The translations under genes were made by a program, and so were the position numbers. This document shows, in pieces, positions 7,689 to 15,081 of a stretch of DNA of 20,329 nt (positions are counted from its first letter, which is position 1; every line of letters starts with the position of its first letter). The notes under the pieces were generated by a model. It saw only the letters and a list, made by a program, of their open reading frames with translations. It was not told the DNA's origin and ran no database searches. This DNA is from Deltaproteobacteria bacterium (GTDB taxonomy: Bacteria; Desulfobacterota; GWC2-55-46): contig JACREV010000192.1 in assembly GCA_016218095.1 (NCBI GenBank), positions 1-20,329 on the forward strand, written 5' to 3'.

Positions 7689-7717
7689 TTGACTACATAT
7701 TCTACGAACCGTAGAAA
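7689..7717 (+). promoter_or_regulatory. Promoter of the efflux operon with overlapping operator
   Basis: TTGACT (7689-7694), a 17-nt spacer and TAGAAA (7712-7717) form a plausible sigma-70 promoter, with an A/T run just upstream. The dyad TTCTAC-GAACC-GTAGAA (7700-7716) covers the spacer and the -10 box; extended by one base on each arm the palindrome is TTCTACG-AAC-CGTAGAA, perfect over 7+7 bp. It is nearly the same as the dyad in the blaI promoter. This suggests that BlaI represses both transcription units, and that the efflux genes can be induced independently of read-through from the regulator genes. Confidence 0.7.
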
Positions 7718-7733
7718 TGAATGGAGGAAAGAT

Positions 7734-8108
7734 ATGTTGATAAAAACAATGCTGGCGCTCGCGGCGGTCCTGATCTTCACATCGCATGTATCAGCCGTTG
7801 AGATGAAGGAAAGGTCCGCCGGGATAGAGGCTACGCTCAAGGTCGCCCCTGAAAAGTCGATGGTAGACCTTTTCCTCAAGGACTACTCCAAGGCCTTGAA
7901 GCAGATAAAAAGCGCGAAGGTCAAGGCCGCCGTCAAGACCCCGGACGGCAAGACCATTGAGAAGGAACTCATCGGCATGGAGATGGAAGGCGTCTTTTCT
8001 TATATGAACTCTCTGGACTTATCAAAAAAAGGCGGCTATATTTTCGATATCGCCGTTGACGTGGACGGAGTAAAAAGGGGGTTCTCGTTCAGGTATGAGA
8101 ACAGATAA
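7734..8108 (+). CDS. Small exported protein, possibly FixH/YtkA-like
   Basis: The start at 7734 is set by a GGAGG site (7723-7727); the frame is open further upstream, but that part lies over the promoter. The protein is 124 aa with a clear signal peptide (MLIKT, hydrophobic core, cleavage near VSA-VE at 22-23). The mature part is about 100 aa and ends in a pattern resembling the Ig-like FixH/YtkA/CopC-type domains: AKVKAAVKTPDGK, then a GMEMEG segment, then GGYIFDIAVDVDGVKRGFSFRYE. Domains of this kind often accompany RND metal efflux genes. It leads the efflux operon and overlaps the next gene by 14 bp. The family call is by pattern only. Confidence 0.65.
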   Translation: MLIKTMLALAAVLIFTSHVSAVEMKERSAGIEATLKVAPEKSMVDLFLKDYSKALKQIKSAKVKAAVKTPDGKTIEKELIGMEMEGVFSYMNSLDLSKKGGYIFDIAVDVDGVKRGFSFRYENR

Positions 8109-9396
8109 AGGGCGTGCGCCTTTTTTAAGTATCCTGTCGGCATGCATCCTTGCGGCGGCCGCGCTCTTCTCACCGGCGCCCTCGATCGCCGAGGATGCCT
8201 CGGTAAGGGACCTCGTTACAATGGCCAGAGAGAGGAACCCGGAGCTTAAGGCCCTCTCCGAGAGGGCGAGAGCCGCCACATACCGGGCCCGCGCCGAAGG
8301 GGCGCTCGACGACCCCACATTGAAGGTCGAGCTCGAGGACCTCTCCACGGACGACCCGCTCTCAATCTCGCCAACGAGCGCGATGCTCACGAGATACACC
8401 GTAAGCCAGATGTTCCCGTTCCCCGGAAAGAGGTCTTTAAAGCGGCGGATGGCCGAGCGTGAAGCTCTCTCGATCGCCTCGGAACTCAAGGCAAAGACCC
8501 TCGAGATAGAGTCCGGGGTCAAGGAGGCGTACTACGAGGTCGCATACTTAAAGGAATCGATACAGCGGACCGCGGAGATAAAGGAACTCCTCTCCTACAT
8601 GGCCAAGGTAGCCGAGACGAGGTACGCTACAGGCCAGGTCTCGCAACAGGACGTCATAAAGGTGAACGTCGAGACGACCATGCTGACTAACGACCTCATA
8701 ACCATGGAGGCCGAAAAGGCGATAGCGATCTCGCGCCTTAAGTCCCTCATCGGGTTGAGCCAATCTGAGGACGTAGCCGAGCCCTCGGTCCTCCCCAAGG
8801 GCAGGGTCGAGTTCTCGACCGACGGACTCATCCGTAGGGCGATGGAGGCGAACCCCGAGGTCAAGATGGTCGAGTACGAGGCAGAGGCGAACGAGCTCGG
8901 GGTCGACCTCGCGAGAAAAGACTACTGGCCTGACCTCATGGTCGGGGTCGCGCCCATCCAGAGGAACGGCTCGTTCGACAACTTCGACCTGATGTTCCAG
9001 GTGAACCTGCCGATATGGAGGTCCAAGTACGATGCCCGGCGCGATGAGGCCTCGGCGAACGCGAGCGCGCTCCGCGCCCGCGCTCTATCCATGAAGAACA
9101 TCAAGGCCTTCGAGGTAAAGGAGGCGGCGCTCATGGTCGAGGCCGCCGAGAGGATGAGGACCCTTTTTGAGACGAGCCTTGTCCCCCAGGTGGAGCTCGC
9201 CTTCGAGTCGGCGCTTAAGAACTACCAGTCCGGGAAGATCGACTTCCTCTCGCTCCTCGATACCGAACGGGACCTTAAAAGGACCCGGATAGAGTATTAC
9301 AGGTCGCTTCTCGAATACAACAAACGGGTCTCGCTCCTGGAGAAGGCCTCAGGCGAGGACCTGAGGGCCGGGCGTGTTTTACCGGAGGGTAAATGA
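8095..9396 (+). CDS. RND efflux outer-membrane channel (CusC/CzcC, TolC-type)
   Basis: A 433-aa outer membrane factor: a signal peptide (cleavage near SIA-ED, about residue 32), then two repeated TolC-type halves rich in long helices, as in ASVRDLVTMARERNPELKAL and the second repeat from TDGLIRRAMEANPEVKMVEYE. It should form a trimeric beta-barrel plus periplasmic tunnel that docks to the adaptor and pump encoded next. The gene overlaps the preceding small ORF by 14 bp and the adaptor gene by 4 bp (ATGA), so the proteins are translationally coupled. An LSAC near residue 16 resembles a lipobox but is badly placed within the hydrophobic core. Confidence 0.92.
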   Translation: MRTDKGRAPFLSILSACILAAAALFSPAPSIAEDASVRDLVTMARERNPELKALSERARAATYRARAEGALDDPTLKVELEDLSTDDPLSISPTSAMLTRYTVSQMFPFPGKRSLKRRMAEREALSIASELKAKTLEIESGVKEAYYEVAYLKESIQRTAEIKELLSYMAKVAETRYATGQVSQQDVIKVNVETTMLTNDLITMEAEKAIAISRLKSLIGLSQSEDVAEPSVLPKGRVEFSTDGLIRRAMEANPEVKMVEYEAEANELGVDLARKDYWPDLMVGVAPIQRNGSFDNFDLMFQVNLPIWRSKYDARRDEASANASALRARALSMKNIKAFEVKEAALMVEAAERMRTLFETSLVPQVELAFESALKNYQSGKIDFLSLLDTERDLKRTRIEYYRSLLEYNKRVSLLEKASGEDLRAGRVLPEGK

Positions 9397-10829
9397 ATAA
9401 CAGGTTTCTCGGCGTCATACTGCTTCTGATCGGCCTCGTCCTTGGCGGCGCGGTGGTCTACGTCTACTCGGGCGGAAGGGGAGAGAAAGAAACGCCCCCC
9501 GAAGAGGCTAAGGCCGAGCGGAAGATACTCTATTACCGGAACCCCATGAACCCCGAGGTGACTTCTCCTACACCGATGAAGGACCCGATGGGCATGGATT
9601 ACGTCCCCGTCTACGAGGACGAGGCCCAAGAGGCCAAAGCGGCGCCGGGGACCGTAAGGATATCCCCGGAGAGGATCCAGAAGACGGGTGTCAAGTCCGA
9701 AGAGGCGGTGACCCGTGAGCTCAAAAGGGTAATACGGACCGTGGGCAGGGTCGAGCCCGTCGAGGACAAGGTATTCGTCATAAACGCCAAGGTCCCCGGG
9801 TGGGTCGAAAAACTCTATGTGAGCCAGACCGACAAGATGGTGAGCACCGGGCAAAAGCTCCTCGAGCTCTACAGCCCCGACCTCGTCTCCGCGCAGGAGG
9901 AGTACCTGCTCGCGCTTAAGTCCCTCGAAGACGTGAAGATGAGCCCCTACGAGGAGGTGCGGACCGGCGCGGCCTCGCTACTTAAGGCCGCGCGCCAGAG
10001 GCTCAAATACTGGGACATCTCCGACGACCAGATAAAAAGGCTCTCAGAGACCGGACGGATAAGCCGGACGCTTGCCATAAGGGCGCCGTCTGAGGGGTCG
10101 GTGACGGAGAAGATGGTCGTCGAGGGGCAAAAAATCGAGGCCGGAGAGCCTCTCTTCAAGATCATCGACCACTCGAGTGTCTGGGTCTACGGCGAGATAT
10201 ACGAGTACGAGATACCTTACATAAAGGTCGGCCAGAAGGCGCTCCTCTCCCCCTCCTATTCTCCGAATGAGGCGTACACGGGCCGTATCGAGCACATCTA
10301 CAGCCACCTGGGGTCGATCAGGTACACGCAGGAGGAAGGGACCGAAGTCAGGACAGCGAAGGTCAGGTTCGCGCTCCCTAACAGGGACCACAAGCTCAAG
10401 CTCGGCATGTACCTGAACGTCGAGATAGCGGCGCGGGTCGCGAAAGACGCCCTCTCTGTCCCGGACTCCGCCGTAATAGACACCGGCACGAGGAAGGTCG
10501 TCATAGTGGACAGGCGCGACGGGACGTTCGAGCCGCGCGCGATCGAGACCGGGGCAAAGGCCGAGGCCTACTACGAAGTGAAGGACGGGCTCAAGGAAGG
10601 CGAGTGGGTAGTCACATCCGCCAACTTCCTCATAGACTCGGAATCGAACCTTAAGGCGGCAATAGGCTCTTTGACAGGCCACCAGCACGGCGCTACCCCG
10701 AAAGAGGAGGCGAAGGGCGGAGAGGGAGCCCCCTCCCCCTCCCCCGCGCCGAGCGCAGGCGAGGGCATTGTGAAAGAATCCCCCGGACCCGGGCCGAAGG
10801 CGCCGAGGACCTCCCACGAGGGGCACTAA
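9393..10829 (+). CDS. cusB: RND efflux periplasmic adaptor (CusB-type)
   Basis: A 478-aa membrane fusion protein: N-terminal anchor (about residues 5-26), a Met-rich variant of the heavy-metal-binding domain (YYRNPMNP at 47-54 to GMDYVPVY at 67-74), a helical hairpin flanked by lipoyl halves (VPGWVEKLYV and IRAPSEGSVTEKMVVEGQ), then beta-barrel and membrane-proximal domains. In the metal-binding domain the usual Cys and His are replaced by Met, Asn and Asp, as in Cu/Ag-type adaptors. The C-terminus is a Pro/Ser/Gly-rich linker with His (HQHG, then a terminal HEGH), perhaps an extra metal site. It bridges the pump and the outer-membrane channel and hands metal to the pump. It ends 3 bp before the pump gene. 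Confidence 0.92.
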   Translation: MNNRFLGVILLLIGLVLGGAVVYVYSGGRGEKETPPEEAKAERKILYYRNPMNPEVTSPTPMKDPMGMDYVPVYEDEAQEAKAAPGTVRISPERIQKTGVKSEEAVTRELKRVIRTVGRVEPVEDKVFVINAKVPGWVEKLYVSQTDKMVSTGQKLLELYSPDLVSAQEEYLLALKSLEDVKMSPYEEVRTGAASLLKAARQRLKYWDISDDQIKRLSETGRISRTLAIRAPSEGSVTEKMVVEGQKIEAGEPLFKIIDHSSVWVYGEIYEYEIPYIKVGQKALLSPSYSPNEAYTGRIEHIYSHLGSIRYTQEEGTEVRTAKVRFALPNRDHKLKLGMYLNVEIAARVAKDALSVPDSAVIDTGTRKVVIVDRRDGTFEPRAIETGAKAEAYYEVKDGLKEGEWVVTSANFLIDSESNLKAAIGSLTGHQHGATPKEEAKGGEGAPSPSPAPSAGEGIVKESPGPGPKAPRTSHEGH

Positions 10830-10832
10830 GGG

Positions 10833-13800
10833 ATGTTAAAGCGCATAATCGAGATCTCCGTAAAGAACAAGTTCATCGTAATCCTTTTAACCATTTTCGC
10901 GGTCGTATGGGGCGTCTATTCCATCTATCATACCCCTATCGACGCCATCCCCGACCTCTCGGACGTTCAGGTCATAGTCTATACCGAATATCCAGGGCAG
11001 GCCCCCCAGGTCGTCGAGGACCAGATAACGTACCCGCTCACCACAGCCATGCTCGCCGTCCCCAAGGCAAGGGTCGTAAGGGGATACTCCTTCTTCGGCG
11101 TCTCTTTCGTCTACATCATATTCGAGGACGGGACCGACATGTACTGGGCGCGCTCCAGGGTCCTCGAGTACCTGAACTTCGCCTCAGGCAAGCTCCCGAG
11201 AGGTGTGTCCCCATCCTTAGGGCCTGATGCAACGGGCGTCGGCTGGGTATACGAGTACACGGTAGAGGGCGAGGGGTACGACCTCGCGGAGCTGCGCTCC
11301 GTACAGGACTGGTATGTGAGATACCAGTTGACGACCGTCCCGGGTGTTGCTGAAGTCGCCTCCATCGGCGGCTTTGTAAAACAGTATCAGGTTAACATCG
11401 ACCCGAACCGACTTCTCACCTACGGCATCTCCATAGGAGACGTGGTGAAATCCATCGAGATGTCGAACCGCGACGTCGGGGGGCGCGTCATCGAGCTCTC
11501 TGAAAGAGAGTACATGGTCAGGGGGCTCGGCTACATAAAGTCGCTCCCTGACATAGAGGATATCGTCCTCAAGGTCGACAGGACCGGCACGCCGATAAAG
11601 ATACGCGACATAGCCAGAGTCGAGCTCGGGCCTGACGAGAGGCGCGGGATATCCGAGAGGGACGGCGAGGGTGAGGTCGCGGGCGGCATCGTAGTAATGC
11701 GCTTCGGGGAGAACGCGCTCGACGTTATAAAGGGCGTCAAAGAGAAGCTCAAGGAGCTTCAAGCCGGGCTCCCGCCAGGCGTAAAGATACGCTCCGTCTA
11801 CGACAGGAGCGACCTCATATACCGGGCCATAGATACACTTAAAGAGAAGCTCCTTGAGGAATCCATCGTCGTATCCATCGTCTGCATCGTCTTCCTCCTC
11901 CATTTCAGGAGCGCGCTCGTAGCCATACTCATGCTCCCTGTGGCCATCCTCATCTCTTTCGGGGTCATGCGCGCAATAGGCATAAACGCGAACATCATGT
12001 CGCTCGGCGGCATAGCCATAGCCATAGGCGCGATGATAGACGGCGCGATAATAATGATCGAGAACGCGCACAAGCACCTCGAAAAGCACGAAGGGAAGAC
12101 CTTCGACCGGTGGGATGCGATAACCGAGGCGGCCAAGGAGGTCGGCCCCGCGCTCTTCTTCTCGCTCCTCATCATCACCGTCTCCTTCATGCCGATTTTC
12201 ACGCTCGAGGCGCAGGAAGGGCGGTTGTTCAAGCCGCTGGCCTTCACCAAGACCTTCGCCATGGCCTCCGCGGCCCTCCTCTCCATAACGCTCGTACCCG
12301 TACTCATGGGCTACTTCATACGAGGGAAAATACTCCCCGAGTCGAGGAACCCCATAACCCGCTTCCTCATCTGGATATACGCTCCGATGATAAGGTGGGT
12401 ATTGAAGTACAAGAAGACGACCATCGTGCTCGCCCTCCTCGCGCTCGCCGCGACGGCATATCCGCTCTCGAAGATCGGGAGCGAGTTCATGCCCCCGCTG
12501 AACGAAGGCACGCTCATGTACATGCCTGTCACGCTCCCCGGCGTCTCCGTCACAAAGGCCGCCGAGATACTCCAGACGCAGGACAGGATAATAAAGGGCT
12601 TCCCGGAGGTGGAATCCGTCTTCGGCAAGGCGGGAAGGGCCCTTACCGCAACAGACCCCGCGCCCTTCGAGATGTTCGAGACGATCATTAATCTTAAGCC
12701 CGAGGACCAGTGGCGTCCGGGGATGACGACTGAAAAGCTCGTAGAAGAGATGGACGAGGCGCTCAAGATGCCCGGCATCACGAACGCGTGGACGATGCCG
12801 ATAAAGGCCCGCACCGACATGCTCTCTACCGGCATAAGGACGCCGGTGGGGGTAAAGGTCTTCGGCAAGGACTTGAAGGAGCTTGAGCGCGTCGCGCTCG
12901 AGGTCGAATCCGCCATAAAGAAGGTCCCCGGCACCGCCTCTGCCTACGCCGAGAGGATAATAGGCGGGTACTATATCGATATAAAGATAAAGCGCGACGA
13001 GGCGGCGAGGTTCGGGCTTAAGGCCGAGGACATACAGGGCGTCATAATGTCGGCCATAGGCGGCGAGAACGTGACCATGACGATAGAAGGGTTAGAGCGC
13101 TACCCGGTGAACGTCAGGTACAAGCGCGAACTAAGGGACGACATAAACAAGCTCGGGAGAGTCCTTGTACCCACGATGATGGGGGCGACCCATGTGCCGC
13201 TCTCGCAGGTCGCCGACATAGAGATCAAGATGGGGCCGCCGACGATCAGGACCGAAAACGCCCTCCTTACGACGTGGATCTTCGTCGACGTGCGCGGGCG
13301 CGACATCGGGAGCTATGTAAAAGAAGCGAAGACCGCGGTGGCGTCAAACGTGAGCTTCCCCGCAGGCTACTACGCGGCGTGGTCCGGCCAGTACGAGTAC
13401 ATGGAGAGGGCGTATTCGAAGCTAAAGATCATCATCCCGCTTACGCTCGGAATTATCTTTCTCCTCCTCTATCTCAACTTCAAGTCCATAACCGAGTGCC
13501 TCATCATATTCCTCGCCATCCCGTTCTCGGTCATAGGCGCCTCGTGGATACTCTACATCCTCGACTATAACCTCTCCATAGGCGTAGCGGTCGGGTTCCT
13601 CGCGCTCGCCGGCCTCGACGCCGAGACCGGGATAGTCATGCTCATATACCTCATACACTCCTACGATAGGCACGTCGCGGAAGGCAGGATGAATACAAAG
13701 GCCGACCTCCACGCCTCCATCATGGACGGGACGGTCCTCCGGGTGCGCCCCAAGCTCATGACCGTTGTGGCCATAATAGCGGGCCTCCTTCCGATAATGT

Positions 13801-13961
13801 GGTCCGCGGGGGCCGGTGCGGACGTCATGAAGAGGATAGCCGCGCCGATGATAGGCGGGATGTTCACCTCCGCCTTGCTTGAATTACTCGTCCTCCCCGT
13901 CATATTCGCCTTCTGGAAGGGGTGGGAGATGAAGAGAAAGAACGGAGAGGGGAGGCAATAA
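10833..13961 (+). CDS. cusA: Heavy-metal RND efflux pump (HME family, CusA-like)
   Basis: A 1042-aa inner-membrane RND transporter, the usual length, with 12 predicted membrane segments (one near 12-31, clusters at about 340-545 and 865-1030) and two large periplasmic loops. The TM4 motif GAMIDGAIIMIENAHKHLE has the proton-relay acidic residue D403. The porter domain carries Met in APFEMFE (M614) and in MPIKARTDMLSTG (M663), matching conserved CusA-type segments and favouring Cu(I)/Ag(I) over Zn/Co/Cd; I could not confirm the third Met of the E. coli CusA triad. It is driven by proton influx and works with the adaptor and channel just upstream. Specificity remains inference. Confidence 0.93.
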   Translation: MLKRIIEISVKNKFIVILLTIFAVVWGVYSIYHTPIDAIPDLSDVQVIVYTEYPGQAPQVVEDQITYPLTTAMLAVPKARVVRGYSFFGVSFVYIIFEDGTDMYWARSRVLEYLNFASGKLPRGVSPSLGPDATGVGWVYEYTVEGEGYDLAELRSVQDWYVRYQLTTVPGVAEVASIGGFVKQYQVNIDPNRLLTYGISIGDVVKSIEMSNRDVGGRVIELSEREYMVRGLGYIKSLPDIEDIVLKVDRTGTPIKIRDIARVELGPDERRGISERDGEGEVAGGIVVMRFGENALDVIKGVKEKLKELQAGLPPGVKIRSVYDRSDLIYRAIDTLKEKLLEESIVVSIVCIVFLLHFRSALVAILMLPVAILISFGVMRAIGINANIMSLGGIAIAIGAMIDGAIIMIENAHKHLEKHEGKTFDRWDAITEAAKEVGPALFFSLLIITVSFMPIFTLEAQEGRLFKPLAFTKTFAMASAALLSITLVPVLMGYFIRGKILPESRNPITRFLIWIYAPMIRWVLKYKKTTIVLALLALAATAYPLSKIGSEFMPPLNEGTLMYMPVTLPGVSVTKAAEILQTQDRIIKGFPEVESVFGKAGRALTATDPAPFEMFETIINLKPEDQWRPGMTTEKLVEEMDEALKMPGITNAWTMPIKARTDMLSTGIRTPVGVKVFGKDLKELERVALEVESAIKKVPGTASAYAERIIGGYYIDIKIKRDEAARFGLKAEDIQGVIMSAIGGENVTMTIEGLERYPVNVRYKRELRDDINKLGRVLVPTMMGATHVPLSQVADIEIKMGPPTIRTENALLTTWIFVDVRGRDIGSYVKEAKTAVASNVSFPAGYYAAWSGQYEYMERAYSKLKIIIPLTLGIIFLLLYLNFKSITECLIIFLAIPFSVIGASWILYILDYNLSIGVAVGFLALAGLDAETGIVMLIYLIHSYDRHVAEGRMNTKADLHASIMDGTVLRVRPKLMTVVAIIAGLLPIMWSAGAGADVMKRIAAPMIGGMFTSALLELLVLPVIFAFWKGWEMKRKNGEGRQ

Positions 13962-14130
13962 CCAGGCTTCTGAAAAAAATCTTATAAAACAAATGGTTGC
14001 CATAATAACGCGCGCCTCATGGACAACGCACCTTTGCCAAGGACCCCGGCCTTCCTCCCTCTTTCCGCGTCGCCTGCGAAATCCGCAAAATCTGATATAG
14101 TTATACAAAAACCAGTCAAGGAGGTATGCG

Positions 14131-14505
14131 ATGAATCTAAGGAACTTCTTTGTGGCCGGTCTTCTGGGCATTGCGCTCGTCTCAATGCCGGCTTATGCCG
14201 CTGACACGAACACCCCGGCGGATTCCGGCCAAATGGGCGGAGGGATGATGGGGGGCGGCGGCATGATGATGCGCGACAAGTCCATGATGATGGCGGGCCA
14301 CAACATGATGCAGGAGTCGATGGGGATGCTCAAGGAGACGATGACCATCGTGCGCGACTTCTCGCACAAGCCCACCGATACTCAGAAAAAAAAGCTCGAC
14401 GAGATGATAAAGAAGCTCGACGACCTCATGAAACAGCATGAGCAGATGATGATGAAAAAGGAGGGCGGCGCCCCTCCTGCGGCGCCTCAGGAACAGCCCA
14501 AGTAA
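14131..14505 (+). CDS. Methionine-rich exported protein, probable copper/silver binder
   Basis: A 124-aa protein with a signal peptide (cleavage after AYA, residue 23) and an ideal AAGGAGGT ribosome site six nt before the ATG. About 19 of the roughly 101 mature residues are Met, concentrated in Gly/Met runs (residues about 35-66: GGGMMGGGGMMM, SMMMAGHNMM) and in a C-terminal helix (HEQMMMKK). The middle is helical and charged (KKLDEMIKKLDDLMKQ); the end is Pro/Ala-rich. Met runs of this type bind Cu(I)/Ag(I) in periplasmic copper-tolerance proteins. It lies 169 bp after the pump gene and just before a strong terminator, so it is probably the last gene of the efflux unit or has its own promoter. 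No TTCTAC dyad is visible before it. Confidence 0.8.
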   Translation: MNLRNFFVAGLLGIALVSMPAYAADTNTPADSGQMGGGMMGGGGMMMRDKSMMMAGHNMMQESMGMLKETMTIVRDFSHKPTDTQKKKLDEMIKKLDDLMKQHEQMMMKKEGGAPPAAPQEQPK

Positions 14506-14515
14506 ACGATTTGCC

Positions 14516-14553
14516 GCCGGGCCTTGGGATATAAGCCAGGGCCCGGCCTTTTT
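14516..14553 (+). terminator. Rho-independent terminator of the efflux operon
   Basis: A 12-bp stem, GCCGGGCCTTGG (14516-14527) with CCAGGGCCCGGC (14536-14547), has one G-U pair and an 8-nt loop. It is followed by CTTTTT. It begins 10 nt after the stop of the Met-rich protein gene and should end efflux transcription before the ATP synthase operon. Confidence 0.88.
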
Positions 14554-14843
14554 ACATTGTTTTTACCTCCTTAAGCCCTTTCAGAGCCTTTTTCCCGATG
14601 ATGCGGAACCTCCTGCAAAGGCCGGCCTTTTACAGACCCGCGAAAATCACAAATTAGCTTGACATCAGAGCTTTGCATATGATAGCAATACTCTGTTTCA
14701 GGATATTGTAACCCCCAAAAAGACCCCCTAAAAGAGAATAGCGCATTACTTAAGGGCACGCACCCCTTGGCCGGCCTGGAATTAGGCGCCGACAAGGGGT
14801 TTTAAAGTAAGTAATAATCGCTCTAAAAAAAACGGAGGCTACT
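14554..14843. other. Non-coding stretch upstream of the ATP synthase operon with nested palindromes
   Basis: No convincing gene is present. A perfect 14-bp palindrome, AAAGGCCGGCCTTT, lies at 14617-14630. A larger nested dyad has outer arms ATTACTTA (14745-14752) and TAAGTAAT (14808-14815) and inner arms ACCCCTTG (14762-14769) and CAAGGGGT (14793-14800), the right inner arm being followed by a short T run. A consensus -35 box, TTGACA (14659-14664), is present, but no good -10 follows at the right distance, so the ATP synthase promoter is not firmly located. Confidence 0.5.
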
Positions 14844-15057
14844 CTAAAAATTAGATATTTTTTCTGAGGTCAAGGAAGGACGGAAATAAAAAGCGGAGCA
14901 TATATGAGAATATGTGAGCATTTTTATTTCCGACCTGACGCAGTCCTAGCCGGACGGGCAAATCCGTATCGAACGACTGGGAATTTGATATAGACCAAAG
15001 GCTCCTTTCGAAACTTTGGCCCTGCGCCAAGCAGTCAGGAAAAAGAGCAATTTTTAG
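14844..15057. repeat. MITE-like element, copy B (inverted relative to copy A, interrupted)
   Basis: It starts CTAAAAATT (14844-14852) and ends AATTTTTAG (15049-15057), the same terminal repeats as copy A at 4388-4513. Its left 100 bp are the reverse complement of copy A at about 95 percent identity, and 15035-15058 match the remaining end of copy A (about 21 of 24). Between them lies roughly 90 bp absent from copy A. The element sits directly upstream of the ATP synthase operon (gene start 15082) and may therefore be transcribed as part of its leader. Confidence 0.72.
14943..15033 (-). repeat. Sequence nested in MITE-like copy B, related to the atpG-atpD repeat
   Basis: In reverse complement this segment aligns with 19163-19250: both share TGCTTGGCGCA, GGCCAAAG, CGGATTTGCC and GTCCGGC in the same order, with a divergent middle. 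It lacks the TGTCATTGCGAG ends of the copy at 19101-19267. The flanking hexamer GCAGTC occurs at 14940-14945 and again at 15031-15036, which could be a target-site duplication. Confidence 0.6.
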
Positions 15058-15081
15058 AGGACAGCCCAATCCCGGTGGAAA

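Noticed and set aside
7626..7733. 36-residue upstream extension of the small exported protein
   Set aside because: It would start inside the M56 gene and cross the promoter/operator; the 7734 start gives a clean signal peptide and a GGAGG site.
8095..8200. Lipoprotein signal (LSAC) on the outer-membrane channel
   Set aside because: The Cys is in the middle of the hydrophobic core and is followed by more hydrophobic residues and a good signal-peptidase I site, so lipidation is unlikely.
14019..14204. 61-codon plus-strand frame overlapping the start of the Met-rich gene
   Set aside because: It is in a different frame from the well-supported Met-rich protein, has no ribosome site and no family resemblance.
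14571..14795. 74-codon minus-strand frame in the gap before the ATP synthase genes
   Set aside because: No ribosome site, no recognisable composition, and it covers palindromes and a probable promoter region.
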